64,000 nt of DNA from Oryzias latipes (GCF_002234675.1 NC_019868.2:26240293-26304292), one strand, 5' to 3'; shown: positions 30,843 to 42,929, counted from the first letter of the stretch. The notes: generated by a model from the letters alone, not told the origin. Numbers and translations: made by a program.

Positions 30843-33607
30843 ACATTACAGTCAATGGGACTCGTCCATTAAGGTCACGCCACTAACCCTAACTGACAGG
30901 ATTCTAACTTTTACTGGACGTTTTTGGTGGCAAACGCAAAAAGTCCACTTCTTATTTAACCAAAAACTTGACAAAAAAATGGACAAAAATGCATTTCATT
31001 CATTTAACACAAAATTCTAACAAGCTCACAATAAAACTAGAATTTAGTGGATTTAACTAATGTTTAAAGGCGCAAACAGACATCAAACTCCGGCCTACAA
31101 AGATCCAAAAATTAATCCAAAAAAGATGAGAAAAAGTGAAAGAAGCAACTTGCGCGGTGGCAAAAAAAAAAAAAGTCAGTTAAAAGGGCTTAACTGGAAT
31201 GGATGACAAAACAGCCTACATGAACTTTTTGAATGTTCTTCCTTTTCTATTTCCTATTACTTTAACACCAAGATGAAGCTTTTTTTATGTAAGACTAAAG
31301 TACTTTAACCCTGGAAAAAAACCCAAAATAATCATCTGTTTCCTCAAAGTTGTTTTGACTTTGTTTTTGAAAGCAGCCAAAAAATCAAATACATAAAAAT
31401 AAAAAAATACAAATAAAATAACAGAAAATAATTTATTTAATTAAAAAAATACATTCCATTAAAAAAACATTTTACACGCAAATCTGACCATATTGGTCCA
31501 CATTTAAACCGTTTACCACAGTTTTGCTCTGGTTTCCTTAAGTTTTAAAAATAATTAAGGATTTAACCCTGTATTTAAAGGAAAACTATGTGAAGAACCG
31601 TAGAGAAATATTTTTTAAAAATCACTCATAATTGTCAACTTTGTGTCATTTTCAGCGCTCAGAAAGATACACCTGGAGTTACTGACAAACTAAATGCTCC
31701 CGCTTTTGGGAAAACTACTGTCACAAATTAATTTTTAGTACTCCTGAGTTTCTGATCCTCCATATGCATTTATAATCGTTAGATTCCTGCATGTGTTCTG
31801 TTATTTGACTGTAAAATAAATATCTAAGGCAAACACGAGAGTGGCATTGTGTTTTCCTTGCATGACAGTGTACCCCTCTCCATTGCAAGAATGTAATGGA
31901 GAAAACCCCAAAAGCAGAACAGCAGTTACCTATTCATTGGGACGCAACTGAAAACATGCCATGGGAGATCAAACAAACTGCGCACACAGCTGATTAGCAT
32001 GCGGTTAAGTCTGAGACAGAGGGCGAGACGCTTGGGGAGACAGGGCAAATGAGAATGCGGTCACGGGAGGCAAAACGTCACACTCAACTCAATAAACCCC
32101 TGCCGCATTCCCTCGCCTCCTCCACACCCTCAGCCTGCATGTGTGCGTGTGGCTGTCCACCCATATATCTTGAATCATGTGACTTAACACGAGCAGTCAT
32201 GCACACAGTGTGAAAAGCCCCACTATATATAGAAGGACGGTGTTGGGTTTCCCAGTCACACATTGTAGCAGCTCCTTCATCTTTGTTCTGTAAGGAAGTG
32301 TCCATCAATGACTTCTTGTAATCTAATCTGTCTCTATTTGTTGGTAAAATTCAAGCAATTCTAGCAGTTATTTTTTGGCGTGTCTTAAAAGTGAGCGCAA
32401 GTTCGTGCTCACTGTTCAAACGTGCATTACTTCAGGGCCTTTTCCTGCAACAAAAAAAAAGCAGACTTGATTTAGCAAAATAATCTATTTAGGTTTTACA
32501 TAAACACGAATCTCATTTTGTTTTTAATTATCACTTTTTGTCTAAATGGCTTTAGGAAAAAGAAAGCACCACATTTTCCCTTTGGAAACCTTCTCAAATG
32601 GGGATTTTTAAGCCAGGGCTTTCAATTTTTTAAAAAGAAAAACAGGCTTCGAGAGTGTTGCCTTATGGGTATTCTGATAGTGACAGAGTTGTTCTGGGAA
32701 GTTAATGAGTAAGTAACAGAGAGACTCATTGGAGCAGAACTGGGCTGCAGCTAGAAGCTCACCGACAAAGAGGAATCATGTCCGTCTTAGCAGTGTCTTC
32801 ATGAAGTCAGGTTTCTGGGAAAAACTTGCCCGCAGATTTAAAAGAAAAGACCCACAGGGCAGAACTAGCCCAGTCAAGAAAAAAAAGCAAACCGTCAAAT
32901 TCTCAGAAGAAAAGCAAGTTCCGTTACAAATTTCCCACTGTAATGAGCAGCCAATTTCAATTTATGGATTAAATGAAACACTTAACCCTGCCAGGTAACC
33001 GAGACACTAACTGATTAGCCACATAATGAGGGAGAGCCATTGTTTACCAAAACAATAGAGTGGGATTTCTTCTCCTCACAGTTGTTGATCAAAGTTTGAA
33101 AACGCTGCAATTTTGAAAAATAATAGTATGCAAAAAAAATTACAATAGCTAGTAGTTCTGGTACCACTCTCCTCAAAAACCATACTGTAAACGGACAGTT
33201 GTTTGTTCTTTCACAACATAATTAGCTATTGTCTGGATTTTTTTATTGCTCTCCATCTTTAGCACCGTCCTCGACTAAAGAACAGAATGATTGAATCCCA
33301 ACTGAATCCCAAAAATCAAAAGGGATGTTTCTCAGCTCAGACCTGAAACCAGGTTGAGTGGTTTCAAAAACCTGACTAAACTAGCTCTAAATGTTTTCTG
33401 AAAAACAGAAATTCAACCCCTCACTCTGGGAACAAAGAGCTCCTAAAATCTGAACAAACGAGTCTCATGCTTTCAGGCTAATCATTAAGGCCTTCGTGTT
33501 ACAGGTAAGCAGTGGAGAGGGGCTCACACAGGAGATCTCTAAGTGGGAATTAATACTCCCATCATGTCAACGTCATACAGAGGACAGAATTCAACATCAG
33601 CTACACT

Positions 33608-34640
33608 TTATGGGTGGATACCGCAGAAAAATAAGCAAACCTGTATGGGGCCTGCAGGCGGCCTGCACGAAAAATCAGTCGTAGATTGCTCGGTAAGTCC
33701 GTAGAGCGACAACGTTCGCGCACATTTTTATCTATGGGTATATTGTAAACAACAGGTTTTAGCAAACACTGAAACAAAATTCAAGGCTAAGTGTCAGGAA
33801 ACTTTTTCCATGACCTCGGATGAATAAATAAAATATTCTCAACAATAAGTGAGGGTAAAGTCGGCACATCATGCGCATTTTTCTTTTTTCTGACCCTCCA
33901 AATCCTGTACAAGGAGCTTGTTAATGCTGTTAATATGGTAAGTGCACACTCCTTGCAATCAGAGAGTAGTTAGTGTGGACATCCGACAGGCGTCCGAGGG
34001 ACATTTCCGTGTCACCTCCCAGCTCGCAATGCCAAGTGGGCCCCAGATGGTTAAAAAGTGGGCAGAAAGTGTGGGCCCCAGATGGGTTTGTCCGCAGGTT
34101 CCATGGTGGCCCCAGCACTCGGTGCTGTCCACCAGACTGCCGGCTAGCGCAGCGGGGATGCTAGGCCACCAGGTGGACAGCTCAGTTGTCCACAAGGGCT
34201 GGCTAGCATAGTGAGCCAGCCCACTGAGTGTCCACTTAAGCCAATGTGTGCAAACACAGGTGGTGCCCACATTTTCTGCCCACTTTTTAACCATCTGGGG
34301 CCCACTTGACCTTGCTGGCTGGATTGCACACCGCAGCATTTCCTGGCAATCAAGGCCAAGACTCGCACTTTACTAACGACTAGAGTGTGGCGTAATGGCA
34401 TCGACACATAAGTGCGTACAACCTAAATTATCCTTTGGAATATTTCCTAATACACCACATGCCCAACCAATGGTAAATTCCATTTTCCTGAGGTCTCTTA
34501 AGGTGGCCATACAACCTTCAAGGGAACTGCAAGACACACCTGCGCTCCTCTCCACGGGCCCGGACAACCCAGAAACCCGCAGCACCCATACAGGCCAACC
34601 TCCCGAACGGATGCATGTGACTGAGGCTTTAAATGTGGAA
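33608..34640 (+). repeat. Composite repeat family F/G, copy 2, with long-inverted-repeat insertion
   Basis: This is the second copy of the element at 24806-25490: AAACCTG..GGGGCCTGCAGGCGG, TAGATTGCTCGG, CACATTTTTA early, then TTCAAGGGAACTGCAAGAC and ACACCTGCGCTCC late. It is about 330 bp longer because the inverted-repeat element at 34010-34325 sits inside it. The SINE present in copy 1 is absent. Confidence 0.6.
34010..34325. mobile_element. Nonautonomous element with 44-bp inverted repeats
   Basis: The arms at 34033-34076 and 34265-34308 are complementary over 44 bp with one mismatch. They begin CAAGTGGGCCCCAGATGG and continue TTAAAAAGTGGGCAGAAA. Weaker complementarity continues outward (GCTCGCAATGC against GCCAGCAAGGT). 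The 190-bp spacer is noncoding. Confidence 0.8.
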
Positions 34641-35307
34641 ACCAAAAACCATATTTAGCAGAAACTACAGTCAGGATGTCTAAATGTTTCCAACATGAAG
34701 TTGCAGATTTGGTGTCAATGGAACATTAATTCTATATTCTCCAAAAGACAGCAAAAAAATAAACACATGTAGTAGAACAAAAGTGGACCGAGTCCAGAGC
34801 CATGTGGAACTCCATAACGCTCTGATTTTGTTCTTAAAAACCTAAATCCGCTACAGAAATCCAACCCAAATTGGCCTAAAGCAGTAAACTTGGCCTCAAT
34901 GCTGTGTTTGGTGTGTTAACGGTCAGAGGTGTCAACAGCAGCACCGAGATCCAGGAAGATCAGAGATGAAGCCATTAGAGGCAATAAGAAAGGTATTTGT
35001 GACTGAGCATTAACACAATCTTTAGATTTGAGTTTAGTTTTAGTTTAACAATCAGATGATGTAATAGCAAATGCTTTATACCTGTCAGTGACATGCTTGA
35101 CTGGCTATAAAAAAAAATTTATACATTATATTCAGTTTTAATTTGAAACTCTCTGGAGCCAAATAGAAGCAAAGCAAAAGAACATGTTCCTTTTATGTCA
35201 CATTCTCAATTTGATGTTTAATACTTTAGTCTAATGGAAAACAGTTGTTTAAATAAAGATGATCATGCATCATTTTGGCTGCGTTACACCCCATTTGATG
35301 TCTAGGG

Positions 35308-36127
35308 CAGTGTTTTTCAACCAGTGTGTGCCGTGGCACACTGGCCGTTTACACACACTTGATCTCCCATGATGCATCGGGTTAAAGCGACAGCATCTCA
35401 GCTACAATGAGTCTTCCCTGTTAAGCGTCTTGAAACCACAACAGTTTTTAAAACTTCTTAATGAAATCAGAGGTCAACAGTTTAGGTTTGTGTTTATTAA
35501 CAGCCAAACATTCCAGAATTTGGTCAGGGTCATCTAACGGAAACACTTTTCTGATAATGTCTGGATTATTTTACATGTTGAACTTAAGACGTGATAACAT
35601 TTAAGGAACAGGATAAAGGTGAACTGGCCAACAGACAAACTAAATTGAAACAATTCAACAAGCTAAAAAGAAATAAAACAGTTAAAAGTTTTCAAAGACT
35701 TCATCTTTGATCAAGACGAGAAAACCTAAAATTTCAACATGTTCACTTTTTGTGTAGCTACAGAAAAAACGTGTTTGTTTTTTGTGTAACATTTAACATA
35801 TTGTGATCATACAAGTGTTCAAAGATTACAGTTCCCTTTGCACCAACACTGAAAGAAATATTTAAAAAATACATCACAATTCAGAAAGAATATATTTGGC
35901 TTTTTGTGAGGTTACACAAAATTGCATGTTAATAATCTGGGGGGGGGGATTTATTACTGAAGACCAATTTAACTTTAATCTTTAACCACAAAAATGCAAG
36001 TGAGATTGTGGAGGGACTATACATCAATACAGTCTGAGTATCTTTTTTTTTTTTTGGTGCTTTTGTACCACTGGATTTTTGTCAAGGATTTAGTGTGTAT
36101 TGGCTCCGAAAAGGTTGAAAAACACTG
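35308..36127. mobile_element. Nonautonomous hAT-like element with 8-bp target-site duplication
   Basis: The left end CAGTGTTTTTCAACC (35308) is repeated inverted at the right end (GGTTGAAAAACACTG, to 36127). These 15-bp inverted repeats match the CAGTGGTTTTCAACC style of hAT-Charlie transposons. The flanks GTCTAGGG (35300-35307) and ATCTAGGG (36128-36135) form an 8-bp duplication with one change, as expected for hAT. The interior is AT-rich with no transposase frame. Confidence 0.85.
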
Positions 36128-36239
36128 ATCTAGGGGTACCTCATAGTTTTGTCACCAAATTTAAACAAAAACACCAAAACAATTCTCTATACAAATAGTT
36201 ACATATTAATTAAAAAAATATATATAAATTATAAAAACC

Positions 36240-36900
36240 CAACAAGAACCTACAAGTGAAGCAAAATGACTACAGGGTGAACCAAGGCCAAAATAACAAG
36301 ACTCCAACGCATCTAAGCCCAGAAAACAATCTTACCTGAACCAAAAGAAAAAGGAAAACAAAGACAAACACTAACCACCCTGGACTAACAAACAGGAGAA
36401 AAGGAGTACTAGAGAAAATGGCAGTTCACCCCTACAGCTTCACTTAAACAAAACACAACATGGAGCAGGCCTGAAAACAAAACAACCTACAAAGCACCAC
36501 AAAAAACTACAACACACAATAAAGTGTAACACAACAAAACAAGGGGAGAAGAGCGTGAAGCTGCAGCGGAGCCAAGCTCCCTTCTCCAAGGCTGGAGGTC
36601 CACATGGTGCTTTTGAAGGCTGTCTCCATCAGCTTGGGTCCAATTGAGAGCCACACCTTCTCAGCACCACACCTGCCAATAATCAGACCCACACACGCAC
36701 AAAGATGCACAAAAACACAGAGGCCCCACTCTGATGCAGAAACAAGATACACAAAAAAACAACGAAGTCCCACTCCGATAGAAGATAAAATACACAAAAC
36801 ACAGATCAAACAGAATGAGCAAAACCAAACACAGCCGTAACACCCCCCTACCCAAGAAACTTCTTTCCCAAAGAAGTATTTATCCTAAGTGGAGCATCTA
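36240..36900. repeat. Strand-asymmetric A/C-rich block, possible LTR-type repeat
   Basis: The plus strand is strongly depleted in T over about 600 bp (ACAAAACAAC-like stretches), and the other strand is TTTTGT-rich. It contains an AATAAA and a C-rich patch (CACCCCCCTACCC) at its right edge. This fits a decayed retroelement terminal repeat, but no paired copy or primer-binding site was identified. Confidence 0.3.
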
Positions 36901-37973
36901 CACCACACAAATTCAAGACACCACTCAAAGTTAGGACGTGCCACACAAACTCTAGATGGTATCACAAGACGCACAACACAAACTCAGGACACGTCACTCT
37001 GAGTGGCTCTTGTCTCTAATTTCTTTTCTGAGATACCAGTGTAAGAAAATATATGTTTAAATAAAGCTTTCATTTTGTTGTACCACAGGTTTATGAGATT
37101 TATGGATCTACTGCACCTGTTTGGTAAAAACTATATGTTTGATAATGAATTAACATGAATTAACGAATTGTCTATTAAAAGAAAAGTGTTCACATGCCAC
37201 TGTAAGATTTTTTTACATGAATTCATGATAAATTCTGAAATTATTCAGGTTTTTGTCATCATGAATAATGCATGATTTAGGGATTAATGAGGTAAATCGT
37301 TTGCATCCTTGTTGTTAGAATCAAAGACTAATTTCAACAGTACACCCGGCAAGAATTTATCAATTAGTGGCTGTACTAAATGACTTTAAAAAACAGATTT
37401 TGGTTACTTACTTTTGATCCGCTGGATTTTTGTTGGCTAACATCATTAGGGTCCCAGTTGCTTAATTGTAGCTAAACCCTCAGTAGTGTAAAGTCTCTTT
37501 GTTTGACTGCAGAGATAAAGTCAGACCCCCCCCCCCCCTCTCCACAGCTGAACTGTAGTGCTAATTAGCAACTGATTGCTAAATGAGTGAACAGAAGACA
37601 GAAGACCAAAGTGACTTGGACATGACAGACACTTGCAAACCATTAGCGTGTTAGCATAATGATTGTTTTTAGCTGTGTGCATTAGCCTTGTTTGGCCATT
37701 AGTGCCTTTAGTGTTTGCTAAGCTCATTCTTTCATACCATTTTCAGTGACATTCTAGTATTTCATGTTATTTGTTATCTTGCAGGATTTTCCAGCGGAGT
37801 CCTGACTGCGGTTCATTCTCAACAGGTCCACAGGAGCTTGAATGGGTGGGTATTTAGTAGGACCCTCCCCAACGAACATTATGGTATGCTAAAGGGGGAA
37901 TTGCTCGGATGAAAAGGAGGCATTTAATGCAAAATGTGAGTTGCTAACAGTATGGAATGGAAAACTGGTTGAT

Positions 37974-38270
37974 TAACCCTTGAACATCGATGCTATGGCT
38001 CCAGTGTTGACATTCTTTCTACTACTGTATCTCTTCAACTGTTTATGCAATTTAAGTGATTCCATTGGATTCTGTCTCAGAGAAAAGTGACTTTGAGTCT
38101 TTATGCAACACATTACTAACGTAAAGTGTTGCCTATCGGTGCAAAGCTGCTTTTCTCCATGTCAGAAAGAGCTGATTGGTGTTAATCGTAAACCGAAGAA
38201 TTACTGAATGTCAAAGAGCATGTGTTATTTGGGCGTCACCGGCGACATTTCTAGAGTTAAAGGGTCTGAT
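37974..38270 (+). repeat. Dispersed repeat family H, copy 1
   Basis: GGCTCCAGTGTTGACATTCTTT, CTCTTCAACTGTTT, CAGAGAAAAG, GTCAGAAAGAGCTGATTG and GACATTT.TAGAGTTAAAGGGT are shared, in the same order, with segments at 38706, 45500 and 49530. Confidence 0.7.
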
Positions 38271-38705
38271 GAAAAGTTTGATCAAATGTTTATACTTCCT
38301 GTAGCGGAGCTGGTTTGTTGGATTTGGAGATACAAGCATCCAATTTGGCATGGATGTACTTCTGGATCCCCTCTTTCAGAAATGCATGTTAGCCACAATT
38401 AAAATCAAAAATGGCGGCCATTTGTAAAGATGTCGACCAGACGCTCAATTGGTACAAAAATATTCAATGTCTATTTGCTCCAGTCTTAACAATATGGGCT
38501 CTTTGTGCACAAATTGCAGTCTTCAGACTTGAGGGGAACCTACACAATCCATTCTATGTATATTATCTATTTTAAAAATCTTGGATTTTCTTGTGGCTAA
38601 TGTGCTTTTCTGAAAGAAGGGGTTCCTAAGATACGTACGTCCATGCCAAATTTTGTGCTTGTAACACAAAATACACCATCATTTTAACAACCGGCTCTTC
38701 TACTG

Positions 38706-38960
38706 GAAACTGCGACTTTAACCCTTTTACACCGGAGCCTTGGCTCCAGTGTTGACACTCTTTCCGTTACTGTAACTCTTCAACTGTTTTAGCAAATAAC
38801 ATAATTCAGGCAGAATTATGTTATTGTCAGAAAAGCAGCCTTATGCTAATATCTTACACTTTGTTAGTAATGTGTTACATATCTGTGTAAATGATGTCAA
38901 AAGCCGCTGTTCTCCGCTGATTGACGTTGATTGGGTGATGAGTTACGGTATGTGAAAGAG
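38706..38960 (+). repeat. Dispersed repeat family H, copy 2
   Basis: It begins TTTAACCCTTTTACACCGG AGCC then TTGGCTCCAGTGTTGACACTC and TAACTCTTCAACTG. It is in direct orientation about 730 bp after copy 1. Confidence 0.7.
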
Positions 38961-39019
38961 CGTTTGTTATCTCCATTGACTGTTTAGGAGAACTGGACTT
39001 AGTGACCCCTCCCACCTTG

Positions 39020-39185
39020 AGTTCCGAACAGGAAGTTCCTGCTGGCCCCACGTCCAAAACACTTCTAACAAGCTCAGTACTCAGTACTGACGATTACTGA
39101 CGTCATCTGGCTCCAAGATGGCGCAGTCTGTATCGAGTAAAAATGCAGACTGAATTGACTTTATTGGGTTGGAGCCGCAGGTAAA
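39020..39185 (+). repeat. Dispersed repeat family B, copy 3
   Basis: CGAACAGGAAGTTCCTGCTGG, CAAAACACTTCTAACAAGCTC, CGTCATCTGGCTCCAAGATGG and TTGACTTTATTGGGTTGG AGCC match the family B block order. The TTGCCATAG core is missing from this copy. Confidence 0.6.
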
Positions 39186-40069
39186 TCATTAATCAGTGGT
39201 TAAATCTGATGAAGAAGCTAGGGGTGTATATCGGCAGGAGTCTTGCGATATGGTACATATCGCGATACACGTCCTGTGATACAATGCATATTGTGATATT
39301 GGTGTCTGGGGTTTAAGTGGAAAACAAGAGTCAGACGCTGATAACTAATTAAATATTACAGCATTTTGAATCGATACAGGTATCACCAAATCTATTTTTT
39401 ACTACACCCCTAAAAGAAAACCAACAAGGTTTTTACTTCCTGGAACCACTGTGACTTCAGAATTTTGTGTACACCACGAGGAATGATATGGCGAGGAGGT
39501 TTGTTTTAACTTTTATAAGCTGTGACTTTGATGCTTCGTTGTATTTTACTGGCAAACAGACAACATCAGGGTGATGCTGTATATGGAACTGGCTCTGCTG
39601 TGAATCCACCTTTAACAGCTTTAGGAGTTAAAGGTCAACGGCCCTCTTTGACCTGTGAGTCACCAAAACACAATCTCCGGGCAGATGAGCGAGAGCTTTT
39701 GGAGGATGTACGGCGCTGTTGTTTGCATGTGAGTCAAATGTTAAGATATAAAAGACGCTGTTTGTGTTGCACACGTGAGGCCGCAGCCACCAGTGGCAGG
39801 GGAGGTGGGGCGAGTGGAAGAAGGAAAGAACAGGAAGACGGTGTCTGTGGGCCAGAGCGCTGTTATCAGGGGTTCTGGAGCAGGGGTCCGCCCAGGGCTG
39901 GCGGATTGTTCTGCTGCTGCAGCGTGAATGTGAGGAGTTTCTCCTCCAAAACGGCTGGTGCTAACATATGTAAGCGCCATGGGGGGGGGGGCTCTGGCGG
40001 CTCACACCGGCGGCGCTCTGGACGGCGTCTCCATCTTTCACCTGAGAATCTCTGCATCTCCGCCCCTCA

Positions 40070-40400
40070 GCTGCACTCTCACGCTCATCCCTCCCCTCCT
40101 TTGTTTGGCCGCCGTTATCTTCATCTCCTGCTGTCCATCTCCCCGTCCTCCTCCACGCATGTCCCTCTCCTTCCCTCCTCCTCTTCCTCCTCCTCCCCCC
40201 CTGCGGCCTGCTTTTCATCTCTCCCAGTTTCACCCGCGCTCACCCCCTGCCTCCCCTTCTCTCTGCCCTTCACCATGCCCCCCCCCCCAACCCCTCTTCC
40301 TCCACTCTCCCTGGATCCACTTTCCACCCCCCTCCCCTCCTCCCCCCCTCTATCCTCCCCCCAATCACGCCCCCACCTCCCTTTCTCTCCTGCCATCTTG
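40070..40400 (+). repeat. 330-bp polypyrimidine-rich tract
   Basis: The plus strand is almost entirely C and T (for example CCTCCTCTTCCTCCTCCTCC). It produces long spurious open frames of Pro, Ser and Leu on one strand and Gly, Arg and Glu on the other. Codon-like structure is absent. Confidence 0.8.
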
Positions 40401-40829
40401 CAGGCCAGTGGAGCCAGACTGCAGGCGTTCAGGGAGTCACTGGACCTGCTGGGCAGCGGGTGACACAGATTTCCGGTGTGTGTGTGTGTGTGCATACGTG
40501 TTTATGTGCGACGGGACCAAAAGAGGAGGGTTTGGGTGGTGGTGGTGGAGGAGGAGGGTGTAGGGGGGGATTAAGCTCCAAATCACTAGAAAAGGCACTG
40601 AAGAGGGGAAAGGGTGGGGGGGTGGGGGGGGGGCGCTGATCCAAGAATCTGAAATTCCCCTTTTGTCCCGGAGATGAAGAAACACTAGACTGAAACTCAA
40701 AGACGGCGTGTTTCTCATTCAGTGGGAGCGTTGTAATAGCATGATGTTGGAGCTCGCTGCTTTTCTTCATGAGTTGGCAGTGTCCTGCGTTGGCTGGCGC
40801 GCAGCGGCGCTTTCTCTCTGCCTGCCTGA

Positions 40830-40832
<3 letters not shown>

Positions 40833-40885
<53 letters not shown>

Positions 40886-40938
40886 CCCCCTCCACCCCCA
40901 CAGATGCATGCAAACACACACACACACACACACACACA
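40833..40938. repeat. (CA)n microsatellites
   Basis: Two CA tracts, 40833-40882 (about 25 units) and 40913-40938, are separated by a short C-rich spacer. They lie downstream of cxxc5. Confidence 0.95.
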
Positions 40939-41504
40939 GTCCCTCTGCGATCCCCCTGACTGAAGGCTCACAGGAAGTGCAGCCGTGGCCCAATTATAGC
41001 GTGACACCTCGGGCCGGCCGTTGCCATGGTTACGTCTTCCCTGCGGTCCCCTGGAGTGTGGCGCTGAGGAAGAAGGTCTTATCACATCAGCCATCGTTAC
41101 GGCAACAAGCAAGAAAGAAAACCCAAAGCTCTGAGTCCAGCTGGATTTTTTTCTTTAAACGCACAAACTTAACAAAATACGAAAATTTGTGCTTCAAGTT
41201 TACCAAACCATGTGCACAGGCCAAAATCATCGTGTAGGTGTTTTTGTGTGCGTCTGTGTGTGCGCGCGCGCGTCTGTGGGGTTGTGATAAGGCTCTCAGC
41301 CACACCATTAGGTGACTCATAATCCACACAACCCCACTCGCACGCATGTGCCAGCCGCACACGCAGCAACACGGCCGGCCGCGCACACACACACACACAC
41401 ACACACGCCCAATTAAAACACGAAAAAGAAATAAATAAATAACGGACGCAGGTACAGCAGGCAGAGCACCGACCCTGTAGACAAGTGCACATGGCAAATT
41501 CTCT

Positions 41505-41510
41505 TTTATT
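41505..41510 (-). terminator. cxxc5: Polyadenylation signal of cxxc5
   Basis: The plus strand reads TTTATT, so the minus strand has AATAAA, 526 bp after the cxxc5 stop. The interval 41511-42035 is read as the 3' UTR. Confidence 0.55.
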
Positions 41511-42035
41511 TCAAAAGGGCAAACAGGGCTCTACAGTACAAGTTGCACATGAAATAATTTAGCCAAGGCTGAACTCATTCATTTTCTTACTGATGCATCA
41601 ACGTCAGGATCAACAGAAGCAGAAACTCCCTCATCAGAAACAAAACATTTTTGGGCTCCGTTTTTTTATGTTGAAGCACGATACATCCAAACTGGAAAGC
41701 AATGTAAAAAAAAAAATTAAAGAATAACAGAAGACATAATGTTTTCCAGGTATTTACAGTCTATGTACAGGTTGTTGTTGTTGTCATGTAAATATTGACA
41801 CACCTTGGTATCCTTCCTTCCTTTTTTTTACCACACCGATTCACTGATTGTCAAAAGAAAAGGATGGGAACAAGTGTGGACATTCTGAAACGGAGCTGCA
41901 GTTCCTCCCTAAACACCAGATCTGCGGGTCTTTGGATCGTAGTCCCAGCGGGTCAGTGCGGTGTCGATCGGACTACAGCTCCCAAACAATCATCCAACCA
42001 GCATCCTCTGACAAACGTGGCCAAGTCAGGAGTTA

Positions 42036-42929
42036 CTATCCGTCCAGGGCTGTGTTGCTTCTCTCCTGCGCCAGGGCCAAAGTAAAGTCGGATCCCCTCA
42101 GATCAAATCCAGACACCCTGCTCTCGAACCCCGGCCCCCCGGGCTTCCTCTTCAGCTCCTCGCACTTCCTGTATTTACAGATCTGGTGTCCTCTCTTGCG
42201 ATTGCGGCAGCTGCTGCACTGCTCGCAGTTCGTCTGGCGGCGGCAAGGTACGCACTCACCGCACCTTTTCCTCTTCCGTCGCCCACCGCTGTTTCCACCC
42301 AGAGAGCTGGGGGAGTAGCCCTCGGCCACCAGCCCCTCCATGCCCTCGGCTCCCATGGCCGCGCTCCTCCAGTGACCTCCACCCATCTGAAAGCCTGCCA
42401 GGGGGAACAGGGCAGGGTTGAAGGGGAACCAGGCGCCGAGGAAGGGCTGGAAGTCAGTGCTACATCCAGAGGAGTCCTCCTCCTCTTCGTCGGGTCCAGA
42501 TCCGCCGCCCTCCCCGTCCCTCTTCGTCCCCTTGGCCTCGGTAGCCTCCCTTTTGGCCGGCTGGCTGCTCTGCGCTCCCAGGCTGGTTTGCTCGGCGGTG
42601 GTGGGGGTGAGAGCCAGCAGCCCGGCGCGCATCAGCAGCTCCGCGGCGTGGGCCAGGTGGAGCCCGCTGGGCGACTCCCACATGTCGGGCCAGGAGGGGG
42701 CCCGGCGGGGCTTGGCGTGGCCGGGCTGCGCGGCCCGCTGCTGTGCCGGGGAGGGCTGGATCAGGCCTTTGACATCCACAGCAGGGGAAGGGGAGGAGAT
42801 GTAATGGGAGAGGCTGTAGGGGTGGCTGGAGCGCTTAAGGCTCGGTCTCAGAGGCTCGTTGGGGATTTTGGCGCTGCTGTGGGCCTGATCCGGGGAGGAA
42901 GGGCCAGCAATGTCTACGGCGGTGGACAT
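42036..42929 (-). CDS. cxxc5: CXXC5 zinc-finger protein (297 aa)
   Basis: A single open exon. The ATG at 42929 gives a protein starting MSTAVDIAG. The identifying element is the C-terminal CXXC zinc finger (about residues 217-263): [30 protein letters not shown], with all eight zinc-binding cysteines and a basic nuclear localisation stretch. The N-terminal block [11 protein letters not shown]...LSHY and the central [13 protein letters not shown] also match the conserved non-finger parts of CXXC5. CXXC5 binds unmethylated CpG DNA and, in the cytoplasm, Dishevelled, so dampening Wnt signalling. Two departures: the Dishevelled-binding KTGHQI motif reads KRGHQI here, and the usual C-terminus ending in AFRWF is replaced by a 34-residue tail (to TALDG). 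No splice donor follows the finger, so the tail is probably genuine. The reading frame is open for about 26 codons upstream without an ATG. Confidence 0.9.
   Translation of the reverse strand: MSTAVDIAGPSSPDQAHSSAKIPNEPLRPSLKRSSHPYSLSHYISSPSPAVDVKGLIQPSPAQQRAAQPGHAKPRRAPSWPDMWESPSGLHLAHAAELLMRAGLLALTPTTAEQTSLGAQSSQPAKREATEAKGTKRDGEGGGSGPDEEEEDSSGCSTDFQPFLGAWFPFNPALFPLAGFQMGGGHWRSAAMGAEGMEGLVAEGYSPSSLGGNSGGRRKRKRCGECVPCRRQTNCEQCSSCRNRKRGHQICKYRKCEELKRKPGGPGFESRVSGFDLRGSDFTLALAQERSNTALDG

Larger units (their letters stand above)
28960..41480. other. Repeat-rich intergenic desert between the SH2D4-like gene and cxxc5
   Basis: No gene with recognisable homology was found. Apart from the repeats listed separately, it holds (TATC)n at 29816-29835, a decayed interspersed repeat at 34780-34990 (ACTCCATAACGCTCTG...GTCAACAGCAGCACCGAGATCCA, similar to common fish repeats), and AT-rich DNA. 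Two unexplained short frames, at 32729-32998 and 40405-40463, end or begin at splice-like sites and are discussed as findings. Confidence 0.45.

Noticed and set aside
39522-40563. A 313-codon plus-strand frame and its overlapping companions
   Set aside because: Most of it crosses the polypyrimidine tract, several overlapping frames are equally open, and no domain is recognisable. Only the last 60 bases look exon-like.
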